12,910 nt of DNA from Succinivibrionaceae bacterium UBA3769 (GCA_002372325.1 DFFT01000009.1:72008-84917); one strand, 5' to 3'. Positions 1 through 6,694 are shown, numbered from the stretch's first letter. Numbers and translations are program-made. Notes: generated by a model from the sequence alone, not told the origin.

Positions 1-30
1 TAGTATCGGTATCGTTAGTATCGGTGTCCA
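1..30. repeat. Short 15-bp tandem repeat, two imperfect copies
   Basis: Two adjacent 15-bp units both begin tagtatcggt and match at about 12 of 15 positions. On the minus strand they would read Asp-Thr-rich (DTDTNDTDT) after an ATG at 37, but no ribosome binding site precedes that ATG and it directly follows the malS terminator. Plus-strand frames 2 and 3 are also open here and end in stops at 53-55 and 42-44. I cannot say whether this is coding. Confidence 0.4.
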
Positions 31-42
31 TATTCATCTCAT

Positions 43-71
43 AAAAAAAGCCTGACCAACAGCGATCAGGC
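43..71 (-). terminator. Intrinsic terminator downstream of malS
   Basis: In the minus-strand transcript a 6-bp stem GCCTGA/TCAGGC with a 10-nt loop is followed directly by seven U residues. It lies about 37 nt after the malS stop codon, which suits termination of malS. Confidence 0.7.
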
Positions 72-108
72 TCCGATGATAACAGCTTTTAGCTATAAAA
101 GCATCAAA

Positions 109-2271
109 TTACTTGCGGCCGGCAGAAACGATAACCACCTTGTCGTTACCCTTCTTTCTCATAAAGGCATAGGGACTGGCAGACAGCTTGGTGTGCGTGC
201 CCTCGGCTACAGCAGGATGATTCAGCCGGAACTTGTTGAGCTTGGCCCAGTGCTGAATAAGATCCTTGTATTCCGGCTTGTCCAGATCTGCCCAGTTCAT
301 GTCAGAACGCAGGGACTGATCCACAACGCCGTCATCCTTCATAAGAGGACGGCCGGATTCGTCGCCGTAGTAAATCTGCACCTGTCCCGGCAGCATCAGG
401 AAGGAATTGGCAGTGCGCTTCTGAAGATCGAAGTCCTGATAATCCGCAAAGAACAGCTTGGTATCATGAGAAGAAATGTAGGACAGGATATTAAAGCCCT
501 TCTGCTGCACGGACTTGGCATACTTGGCATAAATACCGTCAGCTTCCTTCATGCACTGCGCTGCGGTCATGGATTCCTTCTGATAGTCAAAGTTCAGGAG
601 GCTGTCAAAGCCGTTGTCATACCAGAGATCCCGGGAAACTCCATGATCGAATACCTCGCCCACCATGAAGAAAGGAGTATCGTCGATCTTCTTGGAAGGA
701 TTCTCAGCCTTCCATTCCTTGAGAGCCGTGGTGGCGCTGGTCTTAAGCTGCTTCCAGGCATAAGGATCAACATGCTTCACAGTGTCGCAGCGGAAACCGT
801 CAACGCCGAACTTGCGGACATAATAGGTGTGCCAGCTTACCAGGTAGTCAACAATGGAGGCATTAGGAAGATCCACGGCCTTGGTGTCCTTCTTGTTCTT
901 AAAGAACTCCGGAAGCTTCACCGGCGTCTTCTTCTCGGTCTTAAAATCTGGAAGACCGCCTACGGCCATATTCTGATCGTCCACCCCGGGTTCATCATAA
1001 CCGGGAAGACCGGCGCGCACCCACTCGGGGCCCCACCACTTCTTCCAGGCCTTGGTCTTGTAGTCGATAACGCCATTAATGCTGCCCCAGGTAGCATAGA
1101 GGCCCTTGGGCTTGTAATCGGACCAGTCAGCCGGGAGAGAATCAGGATCCCGAACCAGCTCCCGAAGACCGATATCCTGCAGATCCTTTAACGTAGCATA
1201 ACCGGCATGGTTCATAACAACATCCACCAGAATGCGAATGCCGCGTTTATGGGCTTCATCCACAAACCTCTGGAATTCCTCTTCGGTGCCGAGATTCTTG
1301 TCAATGTTGGTAAAATCAAGAGCCCAGTAACCATGGTAGCCATAGAACGGGAAGGATCCCTCGGCGCCGCCGCTGACAAAGCCGTGCACCTGCTCCACAA
1401 TCGGAGTTACCCAAATGGCGTTTACGCCCAGATCCCTGAGATAATCAAGCTTCTGGGTTATACCGGCGAAGTCACCGCCATGCCAGGTGCCGATTTCATT
1501 TTTGCCGTCCTTCTTGCGGCCGTAGGAATTATCATTGGACTTGTTGCCGTTGTAGAAACGATCCGGAAGCATGAAATAAACATTGGCGTTATCCCAGCTG
1601 AACGGAGCCTGAGAATAGGACTTGGCTTCCTCCAGAAGCAGAATGCCTTCGCTTTCGGGAGCCGGAGTCATGGTGACCTTGCCGCCCTTGACCACTGCAG
1701 TGGCCCCTGAATAGGCATCCCTGACCGTGGTGCCGTTGGGGAAGGCCTTGCCCACATTGGCAGTAACCGGACCGCCGTCCCACTTGTCGCAGGCAATCTG
1801 CGGCGGCTGTCTCTTAACCTCGACCTTCTTGGTGCTGCGGAGCACCTTTACCGAAGGAGCATCCTTGGTGTAGTCAAGAGTAAAGTCATAGTTGCCTTTA
1901 AGAACAACATTGATGGTAAATTCATTCTTGGCGCACTTATCCATCTGCGCGGTAGTGCCGAAGGTGAGAGCCTGAGCAGCGGCCGGGCCGAATTTGGTGC
2001 CGCAGGTATCCTTGGCATCTGCAATGAGAATCTTATGCTGCCCCTTGTCCATAAAGGCCGTGGCATGATAAATATTGCTGGTTTTGCCCAGCTTGAATTC
2101 GCTGTCTCCGCCCTGAGATTTTCCGTCTACCTTAACAAATACAGGCGTGGTGAGCTTACCGGTAACCTGAGATGCTTTAGAAGCAGTGGATGACGAAGCG
2201 GAATCGCTGCTGCATCCGGCAGCGGCGAATGCTATCGCTGCAGCCATGGCAGTAATGCAAAGTTTATTCAT
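109..2271 (-). CDS. malS: MalS-like alpha-amylase, predicted lipoprotein (GH13)
   Basis: The 720-residue product hydrolyses internal alpha-1,4 bonds of maltodextrins or starch. It aligns by eye along most of its length with E. coli periplasmic MalS (676 residues): for example CDKWDGG near 161, YGRKKDGKNEIGTWHGGD near 250-267, and SYISSHDT near 597-604. The four GH13 regions are visible: DVVMNH (350-355); GFRCDT with nucleophile Asp496; GEVFDHG with acid/base Glu539; SSHDT with Asp603. The N-terminus is a hydrophobic signal followed by AAGC, so Cys20 is a probable lipidation site. Ser at +2 favours the outer membrane. A Ser/Thr/Ala-rich linker follows, then a Cys-containing N-terminal region. 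E. coli MalS, by contrast, is a soluble periplasmic enzyme. The start ATG has GAGGT about 11 nt upstream. The gene stands alone, with its own terminator and probably its own promoter. The family call is firm; the lipoprotein state is inferred from the motif. Confidence 0.93.
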   Translation of the reverse strand: MNKLCITAMAAAIAFAAAGCSSDSASSSTASKASQVTGKLTTPVFVKVDGKSQGGDSEFKLGKTSNIYHATAFMDKGQHKILIADAKDTCGTKFGPAAAQALTFGTTAQMDKCAKNEFTINVVLKGNYDFTLDYTKDAPSVKVLRSTKKVEVKRQPPQIACDKWDGGPVTANVGKAFPNGTTVRDAYSGATAVVKGGKVTMTPAPESEGILLLEEAKSYSQAPFSWDNANVYFMLPDRFYNGNKSNDNSYGRKKDGKNEIGTWHGGDFAGITQKLDYLRDLGVNAIWVTPIVEQVHGFVSGGAEGSFPFYGYHGYWALDFTNIDKNLGTEEEFQRFVDEAHKRGIRILVDVVMNHAGYATLKDLQDIGLRELVRDPDSLPADWSDYKPKGLYATWGSINGVIDYKTKAWKKWWGPEWVRAGLPGYDEPGVDDQNMAVGGLPDFKTEKKTPVKLPEFFKNKKDTKAVDLPNASIVDYLVSWHTYYVRKFGVDGFRCDTVKHVDPYAWKQLKTSATTALKEWKAENPSKKIDDTPFFMVGEVFDHGVSRDLWYDNGFDSLLNFDYQKESMTAAQCMKEADGIYAKYAKSVQQKGFNILSYISSHDTKLFFADYQDFDLQKRTANSFLMLPGQVQIYYGDESGRPLMKDDGVVDQSLRSDMNWADLDKPEYKDLIQHWAKLNKFRLNHPAVAEGTHTKLSASPYAFMRKKGNDKVVIVSAGRK

Positions 2272-2311
2272 AATTTAAATTGACCTCGAAAACAAAAAAA
2301 TCTGCTAAGGA

Positions 2312-2334
2312 TATGACATCAGGAGAGGGTCATA
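2312..2334. repeat. Inverted repeat in the malS 5' region
   Basis: A perfect 6-bp inverted repeat, TATGAC then an 11-bp gap then GTCATA, lies about 40-60 nt upstream of malS. It is just downstream of a TATAAT hexamer. It could be an operator for a repressor or an RNA hairpin in the leader. No named regulator site is recognised. Confidence 0.35.
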
Positions 2335-2356
2335 CAAAATCAGAGACACTGAAAAA

Positions 2357-2362
2357 ATTATA
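2357..2362 (-). promoter_or_regulatory. Candidate -10 element for malS
   Basis: A perfect TATAAT on the minus strand lies 85 nt before the malS ATG. No convincing -35 hexamer is seen at 16-18 nt spacing, so the promoter may be activator-dependent or the match may be chance in AT-rich DNA. Confidence 0.3.
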
Positions 2363-2444
2363 AAGAAAAAGGGGAGGCAATAACGAATACTAGCAGAAAG
2401 AGGATCGCAAAAATGTGAACAAGCAAAAGATAGCCCCGGCACGT

Positions 2445-2481
2445 AAAATAAAAGCCTGCCTCCGAAGGAGAACAGGCTTTT
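2445..2481 (-). terminator. Intrinsic terminator after rpoA copy B (TTCG tetraloop)
   Basis: The outer stem AAAAGCCTG/CAGGCTTTT is 9 bp. After a small bulge an inner CTCC/GAGG stem closes a TTCG tetraloop. The transcript then runs into a U-rich stretch. Flanking A and T tracts make it nearly symmetric, so it could work in both directions. It begins about 28 nt after the rpoA stop and separates that gene from malS. Confidence 0.8.
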
Positions 2482-2509
2482 AATAATATGATGCGCCGCA
2501 GGTCAGAAA

Positions 2510-3559
2510 CTAATCCAGGAGATCATCCTCATCCTGAGGAGGCCAGGTTTCCAGTCGCATGCCAAGAGAGAGGCCTTCCTTGGCAAGAACATCCTTGATT
2601 TCAGTAAGAGATTTCTTGCCGAGATTAGGAGTCTTGAGAAGCTCCACTTCAGTCTTCTGAACCAAATCGCCGATATAGTGGATGCCTTCAGCCTTAAGAC
2701 AATTGGCAGAACGCACGGTAAGCTCCAGATCCTCAACGGTCTTGAGAAGCTTAGGATCAATCTTGGGTTCCTCAACAACCTTGGCGGTGGTTTCGGATTC
2801 CGAATGAATGTCGATAAAGGTATTTAACTGCTCGTAAAAAATGGTGGAAGCTCTGCGGAGGGCCATTTGCGGGGTAATGGTTCCGTCAGTGGTAAGATTG
2901 ATGGTCAGAGATTCCAGATCATCACGGCCATTGGGATCATTATATTTGCTCACGGTATAAGCAACATTAACCACCGGACTGTATGTGGCATCCACCATGA
3001 GACGTCCTACAAAACGTTCATCGCCTTCGGGATGACCGCGAAGATCGCCTCTCAGGAAGCCTCTGCCGCGATTCACATGGAGCTTCATTCTGAAGGGAAT
3101 GACTCTGCTGGTGATATGGCAGATAACAAGCTCGGGATTATGAATGGTAACACCGGCAGGACAATAAATATCCCCGGCGGTAATAGGGCCAACGTAATCA
3201 GTCTTGGAATTAAGCACGCCGTCATCTTCAGCCAGGGGATCATTAACACGAAGCTGAAGCACAGCATCATCTCTTGAAATATTATCAATGGAAACAGCAA
3301 TCTTCTTGAGATTCAAGAGAAGTATGAGAATATCTTCCTGCAGTCCTTCCTTGGTGGTGTATTCGTGATTGACATCATTGATCTCACACGAATAAATGGC
3401 TGATCCAGGCATGGAGGAAAGAAGTATACGCCTAAGAGCATTTCCAAGAGTCAGACCGAAGTTAGGTTCGAAAGGCTCAAGAACAATCTTTGACTGAGTA
3501 TCAGAGATACTTTCAATCCTTGCTTCCTGAGGCTTAAAAAAATCTTTAACGAAGTCCAA
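2510..3559 (-). CDS. rpoA: RNA polymerase alpha subunit, second divergent copy (copy B)
   Basis: The 349-residue product is a second RNA polymerase alpha subunit; E. coli alpha has 329 residues. The N-terminal assembly domain (about 1-250) keeps NALRRILLSSMPG (40-52), with Arg44 matching E. coli Arg45, and RGRG at 164-167. It has an extra acidic stretch around 107-121. The usual RTD-D-L segment reads RDDLESL (212-218). After a linker (251-274), the C-terminal domain (about 275-339) is nearly E. coli-like. It retains TVRSANCLK with Arg283, matching E. coli Arg265, and NLGKKSLTE. The tail is acidic. The start is TTG with GAGGA 7 nt upstream; alignment to the family supports it, and no ATG fits. 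The gene follows the rplQ terminator and has its own candidate promoter and terminator. Both main domains are intact, so a pseudogene is unlikely. Pairing with copy A is inference. Confidence 0.95.
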   Translation of the reverse strand: MDFVKDFFKPQEARIESISDTQSKIVLEPFEPNFGLTLGNALRRILLSSMPGSAIYSCEINDVNHEYTTKEGLQEDILILLLNLKKIAVSIDNISRDDAVLQLRVNDPLAEDDGVLNSKTDYVGPITAGDIYCPAGVTIHNPELVICHITSRVIPFRMKLHVNRGRGFLRGDLRGHPEGDERFVGRLMVDATYSPVVNVAYTVSKYNDPNGRDDLESLTINLTTDGTITPQMALRRASTIFYEQLNTFIDIHSESETTAKVVEEPKIDPKLLKTVEDLELTVRSANCLKAEGIHYIGDLVQKTEVELLKTPNLGKKSLTEIKDVLAKEGLSLGMRLETWPPQDEDDLLD

Positions 3560-3612
3560 GGCAGATTCCTCAATTGTATTTACCGGATAATAACCCGATA
3601 CACAGAAATTGA

Positions 3613-3636
3613 CTGATGAAAAAAATTATTCATCAG
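3613..3636. repeat. 8-bp perfect inverted repeat over the copy B promoter
   Basis: CTGATGAA and TTCATCAG are perfect inverted arms separated by 8 bp. They enclose the candidate -10 hexamer and the predicted transcription start of rpoA copy B, as a repressor operator would. Alternatively it is a leader hairpin of a transcript reading through from rplQ. Confidence 0.5.
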
Positions 3637-3654
3637 CTGTTAATTTTACATCAA
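3625..3654 (-). promoter_or_regulatory. Candidate sigma70 promoter for rpoA copy B
   Basis: On the minus strand TTGATG (3654-3649) is followed by an 18-bp spacer and AATAAT (3630-3625). This gives 4/6 and 5/6 matches to the -35 and -10 consensus. It lies between the rplQ terminator and the gene, where a new promoter is needed if the terminator is efficient. Predicted transcription start is near 3618. Confidence 0.45.
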
Positions 3655-3675
3655 AAAGGGGCTTTTCGGATATAA

Positions 3676-3703
3676 GCAAAAAAGCCCCGACAAAAACGGG
3701 GCT
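3676..3703 (-). terminator. Intrinsic terminator after rplQ
   Basis: A GC-rich 7-bp stem AGCCCCG/CGGGGCT with a 7-nt loop is followed by six T residues on the minus strand, 16 nt after the rplQ stop. It marks the end of the canonical alpha operon and separates it from the second rpoA. Confidence 0.85.
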
Positions 3704-3718
3704 CCTGTCTAGATAAGC

Positions 3719-4135
3719 TTATTCAGCAGAGGGTGCCTCGGCAGCAGGTTCTTCTGACTTCACATCCACAAGAGAAATGAAAGCCATCTGAGCCCGATCC
3801 CCGGGACGAAGACCGCACTTCAAAATGCGGGTATATCCGCCCTTGCCCTTGGCAGGATCTGCTTCGCGGGCAACAACACGAGGGGCAATATCGTTAAAAA
3901 GCTTGGTAACAATTTCACGATCGCGCAGCACTGCAAAAACACGGCGGCGGTTAGCTACGGAATCAACCTTAGCTCTGGTGATAAGAGGTTCGGCATAGCG
4001 GCGAAGCTCCTTAGCCTTAGGAAGAGTAGTTCTGATGGTTTCTCTTCTGAAAAGAGCTACAGTAAGCGAACGGAGCAATGCAACTCTCGCACTGGTGTTG
4101 CGGCTCAACTGACGGCCGCTCATACGATGACGCAT
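3719..4135 (-). CDS. rplQ: 50S ribosomal protein L17
   Basis: L17 is a 50S subunit protein that binds 23S rRNA near the peptide exit tunnel opening. The 138-residue product begins MRHRMSGRQLSRN and carries the family signatures TTLPKAKELRR, DSVANRRRVFA and GGYTRILKCG. It is longer than E. coli L17 (127), owing to a short Lys/Gly-containing insertion before GGYTRIL (DPAKGK) and an acidic Glu/Ala/Pro tail. ATG has AAGGA 8 nt upstream, and 25 nt separate it from rpoA copy A. It is the last gene before a strong terminator, so it ends the alpha operon, but it lies between the two rpoA genes. Confidence 0.98.
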   Translation of the reverse strand: MRHRMSGRQLSRNTSARVALLRSLTVALFRRETIRTTLPKAKELRRYAEPLITRAKVDSVANRRRVFAVLRDREIVTKLFNDIAPRVVAREADPAKGKGGYTRILKCGLRPGDRAQMAFISLVDVKSEEPAAEAPSAE

Positions 4136-4160
4136 GACACTTTTCCTTCTAAAAAAAATC

Positions 4161-5162
4161 TTATGATTTGGTCTGGGAATTCAGAGCCTGAGTCCAATTC
4201 TCAATGCGCATACCAAGAGAAAGACCTCTCTGGGCCAGAACGTCCTTAATCTCATTAAGAGACTTGCGACCAAGATTCTTGGCCTTAAGAAGTTCAACCT
4301 CGGTACACTGAACCAAATCACCAATTAAGTGAATGGATTCTGCTTTAAGGCAATTGGCTGAACGAACAGTAAGCTCCAGATCGTCAACCGATCTCAGGAG
4401 CGCCGGATCCAGTACAGGAGCCTGAGCCTGTTCAACAGGAGCAGTTACCTTAACGGCATCTAAATCTACAAAGGAAGATAGCTGTTCACGAAGCAGCAAA
4501 GCTCCTTCTCTGATTGCTTCCTCCGGATCAATGACTCCGTTGGTTTCAACCTCAATCTCAAGTCCGTCAAGATCCGTTCTCTGCTCGAGACGGGCAGACT
4601 GAACCTCGTAGGAAAAATACCGGATCGGGGTATAGGAAGCATCAATGAGAATAGTGCCGGGCTCACGGGCCTCTGCCTGACGCACCGGCGAAGTGGCCGG
4701 CACGTAACCGCATCCTCTCTGAATCCGCAGGGTCATCTCAATGGATGATTTTGACGAATTCAAATGACAGATAACGTGCTCAGGGTTGTAAACCTGCACA
4801 TTCTCAGGAAGCTTAATATCGCTTGCGTAAACAGGTCCTGTACCGGACTTAACCAGAGAAACGGTAACGTCACTCAGATTTTCGTCCATAATATTTACAG
4901 CCACACCTTTAAGATTAAGAAGCACTTCGAGAATCTCTTCCTGAATATCGCTCTTAATACTATATTCGTGCTCAACACCCTCGATTTTAACCTGAGTGAT
5001 GGCACAGCCAGGCAGGGACATCAGGAGCACGCGTCTTAAAGCATGCCCCAAAGTATTACCAAAACCGCGTTCCAATGGTTCCAGAGAAACATGAGAGCGA
5101 TTCGGATAAACCGAAGAAATCCCAACCTTTCTAGGTTTTAAAAAATCTGTTACAGAACCCAA
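4161..5162 (-). CDS. rpoA: RNA polymerase alpha subunit, operon copy (copy A)
   Basis: This 333-residue alpha subunit occupies the classical rpsD-rpoA-rplQ position. The N-terminal domain (about 1-234) keeps GSVTDFLKPR, LEPLERGFGNTLG (28-39), ALRR with Arg44 (matching E. coli Arg45), EQRTDLDGL (193-201) and ETNGVIDPEEAI. It departs from the family at HALRRVLLMSLPG and RGCGYVPA, where Cys151 replaces a usual Arg. The linker (235-258) is Ala/Pro/Gln-rich. The C-terminal domain (259-323) has all main promoter and activator contact residues, including Arg267 in TVRSANCLK and LGRKSL. Some positions conserved in E. coli differ (Leu279, Cys286, Ala294-Lys295). The start codon is TTG with GAGGA 7 nt upstream and aligns with the E. 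coli N-terminus. The gap to rpsD is 26 nt. A second divergent copy lies past rplQ. Confidence 0.97.
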   Translation of the reverse strand: MGSVTDFLKPRKVGISSVYPNRSHVSLEPLERGFGNTLGHALRRVLLMSLPGCAITQVKIEGVEHEYSIKSDIQEEILEVLLNLKGVAVNIMDENLSDVTVSLVKSGTGPVYASDIKLPENVQVYNPEHVICHLNSSKSSIEMTLRIQRGCGYVPATSPVRQAEAREPGTILIDASYTPIRYFSYEVQSARLEQRTDLDGLEIEVETNGVIDPEEAIREGALLLREQLSSFVDLDAVKVTAPVEQAQAPVLDPALLRSVDDLELTVRSANCLKAESIHLIGDLVQCTEVELLKAKNLGRKSLNEIKDVLAQRGLSLGMRIENWTQALNSQTKS

Positions 5163-5188
5163 AATTATATCCTCTTTGCGAGACCAAA

Positions 5189-5830
5189 TTACTTGGAGTA
5201 GAGTTCGACGATGAGCTGTTCTTTGATATCAGACGGCAGAGAAGAACGTTCAGGCTTGTGATTAAACACGCCGGACTTCTTATCTACGTCAACGTCAATC
5301 CACTCGGGCTTTTCACGCTTAGTGGCAAGATCCAGAGCGGTAATGATACGATCCTGGTTCTTTGCCTTCTCGCGTACAGAAACAGTTGCTCCCTCAGGAA
5401 CCTGATAGGAAGGAATATTAACAGTTCTGGCAACCTCAGAGCCCTTAAGGGTAATTTGAATTGCTTTATGGCTTACCAGCTGACGAGCTTCGGCGCGGGT
5501 GGAACCAAAACCCATGCGATATACTACATTGTCAAGTCTGGATTCAAGAAGCTGCAGCAGGTTTTCACCGGTATTGCCCTTCATCTGGCTTGCCTTTCTG
5601 TAGTAATTACGGAACTGACGCTCCAGAATACCATAAAGACGGCGCACCTTCTGCTTCTCGCGGAGCTGAGTGCCATATTCAGAAGCGCGGGGCTTGTCAG
5701 CGCCATGAACGCCAGGAAGCTTTTCAGCCTTCTTGCACTTCTTTTCGTAGGTGTTAACACCGGACTTTAAAAACAGATCGCAACCTTCACGGCGGCTAAG
5801 CTTTAAAGACGGTCCAATATATCTAGCCAT
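5189..5830 (-). CDS. rpsD: 30S ribosomal protein S4
   Basis: S4 nucleates 30S assembly on the 5' domain of 16S rRNA and affects decoding accuracy. In E. coli it also represses its own operon by binding the rpsM leader. The 213-residue product (E. coli 206) shows MARYIGPSLKLSRREG, LREKQKVRRLYGILERQF, the S4 RNA-binding domain start DNVVYRMGFGSTRAEARQLVSHKAI (99-124) and the typical end LIVELYSK. Residues 125-136 are odd: the short MVNG turn expected after HKAI is replaced by a segment about 6 residues longer (QITLKGSEVART). The frame is intact, so this is a real variant. ATG is preceded by GGAG. The gap to rpsK is 28 nt. Confidence 0.98.
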   Translation of the reverse strand: MARYIGPSLKLSRREGCDLFLKSGVNTYEKKCKKAEKLPGVHGADKPRASEYGTQLREKQKVRRLYGILERQFRNYYRKASQMKGNTGENLLQLLESRLDNVVYRMGFGSTRAEARQLVSHKAIQITLKGSEVARTVNIPSYQVPEGATVSVREKAKNQDRIITALDLATKREKPEWIDVDVDKKSGVFNHKPERSSLPSDIKEQLIVELYSK

Positions 5831-5858
5831 TTAATCTATCTCCAAAATACCAGTTAAA

Positions 5859-6245
5859 CTATACACGACGCTTCTTGGGGGGACGGCAGCCATTGTGGGG
5901 AATTGGAGTAACATCGGTAATGTTGGTAATCTTGAAACCAATGGCATTAAGAGCGCGAATGGTGGATTCGCGGCCGGGGCCAGGTCCCTTAACGAGAACT
6001 TCAAGATTTCTTACACCAAATTCCTTGGCAGCTTCACCGGCGCGTTCAGCAGCAACCTGAGCAGCATAAGGAGTAGACTTACGGGAACCACGGAAACCTG
6101 AACCGCCGGCAGTAGCCCATGAAAGAGCATTGCCCTGGCGATCGGAAATGGTAACAATGGTGTTGTTGAAAGAAGCATGAATATGGGCTACGCCATCAGC
6201 AACCTGCTTCTTGGAACGACGACGATTCTGTTCATTATTTGCCAT
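5859..6245 (-). CDS. rpsK: 30S ribosomal protein S11
   Basis: S11 lies on the 30S platform next to the mRNA exit, contacting 16S rRNA and S7. The 128-residue product contains DGVAHIHASFNNTIVTISDRQGNALSW, GGSGFRGSRKSTPYAAQ and the invariant C-terminus DVTPIPHNGCRPPKKRRV. I start it at the ATG at 6245 (MANNEQ), not at the in-frame TTG two codons earlier. This gives the family length (E. coli 129) and leaves GAGGA 8 nt upstream. The N-terminal tail is basic (NRRRSKKQ), as expected. It lies 15 nt after rpsM. Confidence 0.98.
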   Translation of the reverse strand: MANNEQNRRRSKKQVADGVAHIHASFNNTIVTISDRQGNALSWATAGGSGFRGSRKSTPYAAQVAAERAGEAAKEFGVRNLEVLVKGPGPGRESTIRALNAIGFKITNITDVTPIPHNGCRPPKKRRV

Positions 6246-6260
6246 TATCAATATCCTCGC

Positions 6261-6617
6261 TTACTTCTTGATAGCCTTGCGCGGGCCTTTACGGGTACGG
6301 GCATTGGTCTTGGTACGCTGACCGCGAACCGGAAGACCGCGGCGATGACGAATGCCGCGATAGCAGCCAAGATCGATAAGGCGCTTAATGTTCATGGAAA
6401 CCTCACGGCGGAGGTCGCCTTCAACAGTGTAATTGGAAACCTGTTCACGAATCTTATCAAGGACAGATTCATCAAGGTCTTTGAATTTCGCATCCTGATT
6501 TACGCCGGCATCTGCAAGAATCTTCTTGGCAGTAGTAGGACCTACGCCATAAATAGACTGCAGAGCAATAACTGCATGCTTGTCATCAGGAAGGTTAATA
6601 CCAGCTATACGGGCCAC
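6261..6617 (-). CDS. rpsM: 30S ribosomal protein S13
   Basis: S13 sits in the 30S head and forms inter-subunit bridges with L5. Its basic tail approaches the P-site tRNA. The 118-residue product matches E. coli S13 in length and has MARIAGINLPDDKHAVIALQ, the helix-two-turn-helix start YGVGPTTAKKIL, CYRGIRHRRGLPVRGQRTKTNARTRKGPRK and a Lys-rich end. The start codon is GTG with TAGGAG 6 nt upstream. As first gene of the alpha operon it follows a 152-nt gap. That gap contains a promoter candidate and a hairpin with a U-tract directly upstream of the Shine-Dalgarno sequence. In E. coli the corresponding leader is the S4 control site. Confidence 0.98.
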   Translation of the reverse strand: MARIAGINLPDDKHAVIALQSIYGVGPTTAKKILADAGVNQDAKFKDLDESVLDKIREQVSNYTVEGDLRREVSMNIKRLIDLGCYRGIRHRRGLPVRGQRTKTNARTRKGPRKAIKK

Positions 6618-6639
6618 TATAAACTCCTAAAATCAAGTT

Positions 6640-6681
6640 AAAAAAACAATCCTCGTAAAGCCCGTCAGGATACACGAGGAT
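6640..6681 (-). terminator. Terminator-like hairpin in the rpsM leader (possible attenuator)
   Basis: A perfect 8-bp stem ATCCTCGT/ACGAGGAT with a 17-nt loop is followed by TG and seven T residues on the minus strand. It ends about 22 nt before the rpsM GTG, just upstream of its Shine-Dalgarno sequence. It could be a second terminator after rpmJ. However, it lies inside the leader transcribed from the promoter at 6715-6743, so it may act as an attenuator or as part of an S4-binding leader. Confidence 0.55.
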
Positions 6682-6694
6682 CACTAGTGCACAC

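Noticed and set aside
12..37. Possible start of a minus-strand gene (M-N-M-D-T-D-T)
   Set aside because: No ribosome binding site, it directly follows the malS terminator, and only a dozen codons are visible.
76..1191. Long plus-strand open frame opposite malS (371 codons)
   Set aside because: It is antisense to a clearly recognised enzyme, resembles no family and follows from the codon bias of the opposite strand.
2370..2379. GGGGAGG-like MalT box upstream of malS
   Set aside because: Only about 7 of 10 positions match, it is a single copy, and MalT sites usually occur in groups.
2510..5162. Recent gene conversion between the two rpoA C-terminal domains
   Set aside because: The protein segments are close, but the DNA carries many synonymous differences, so conservation by selection is the simpler explanation.
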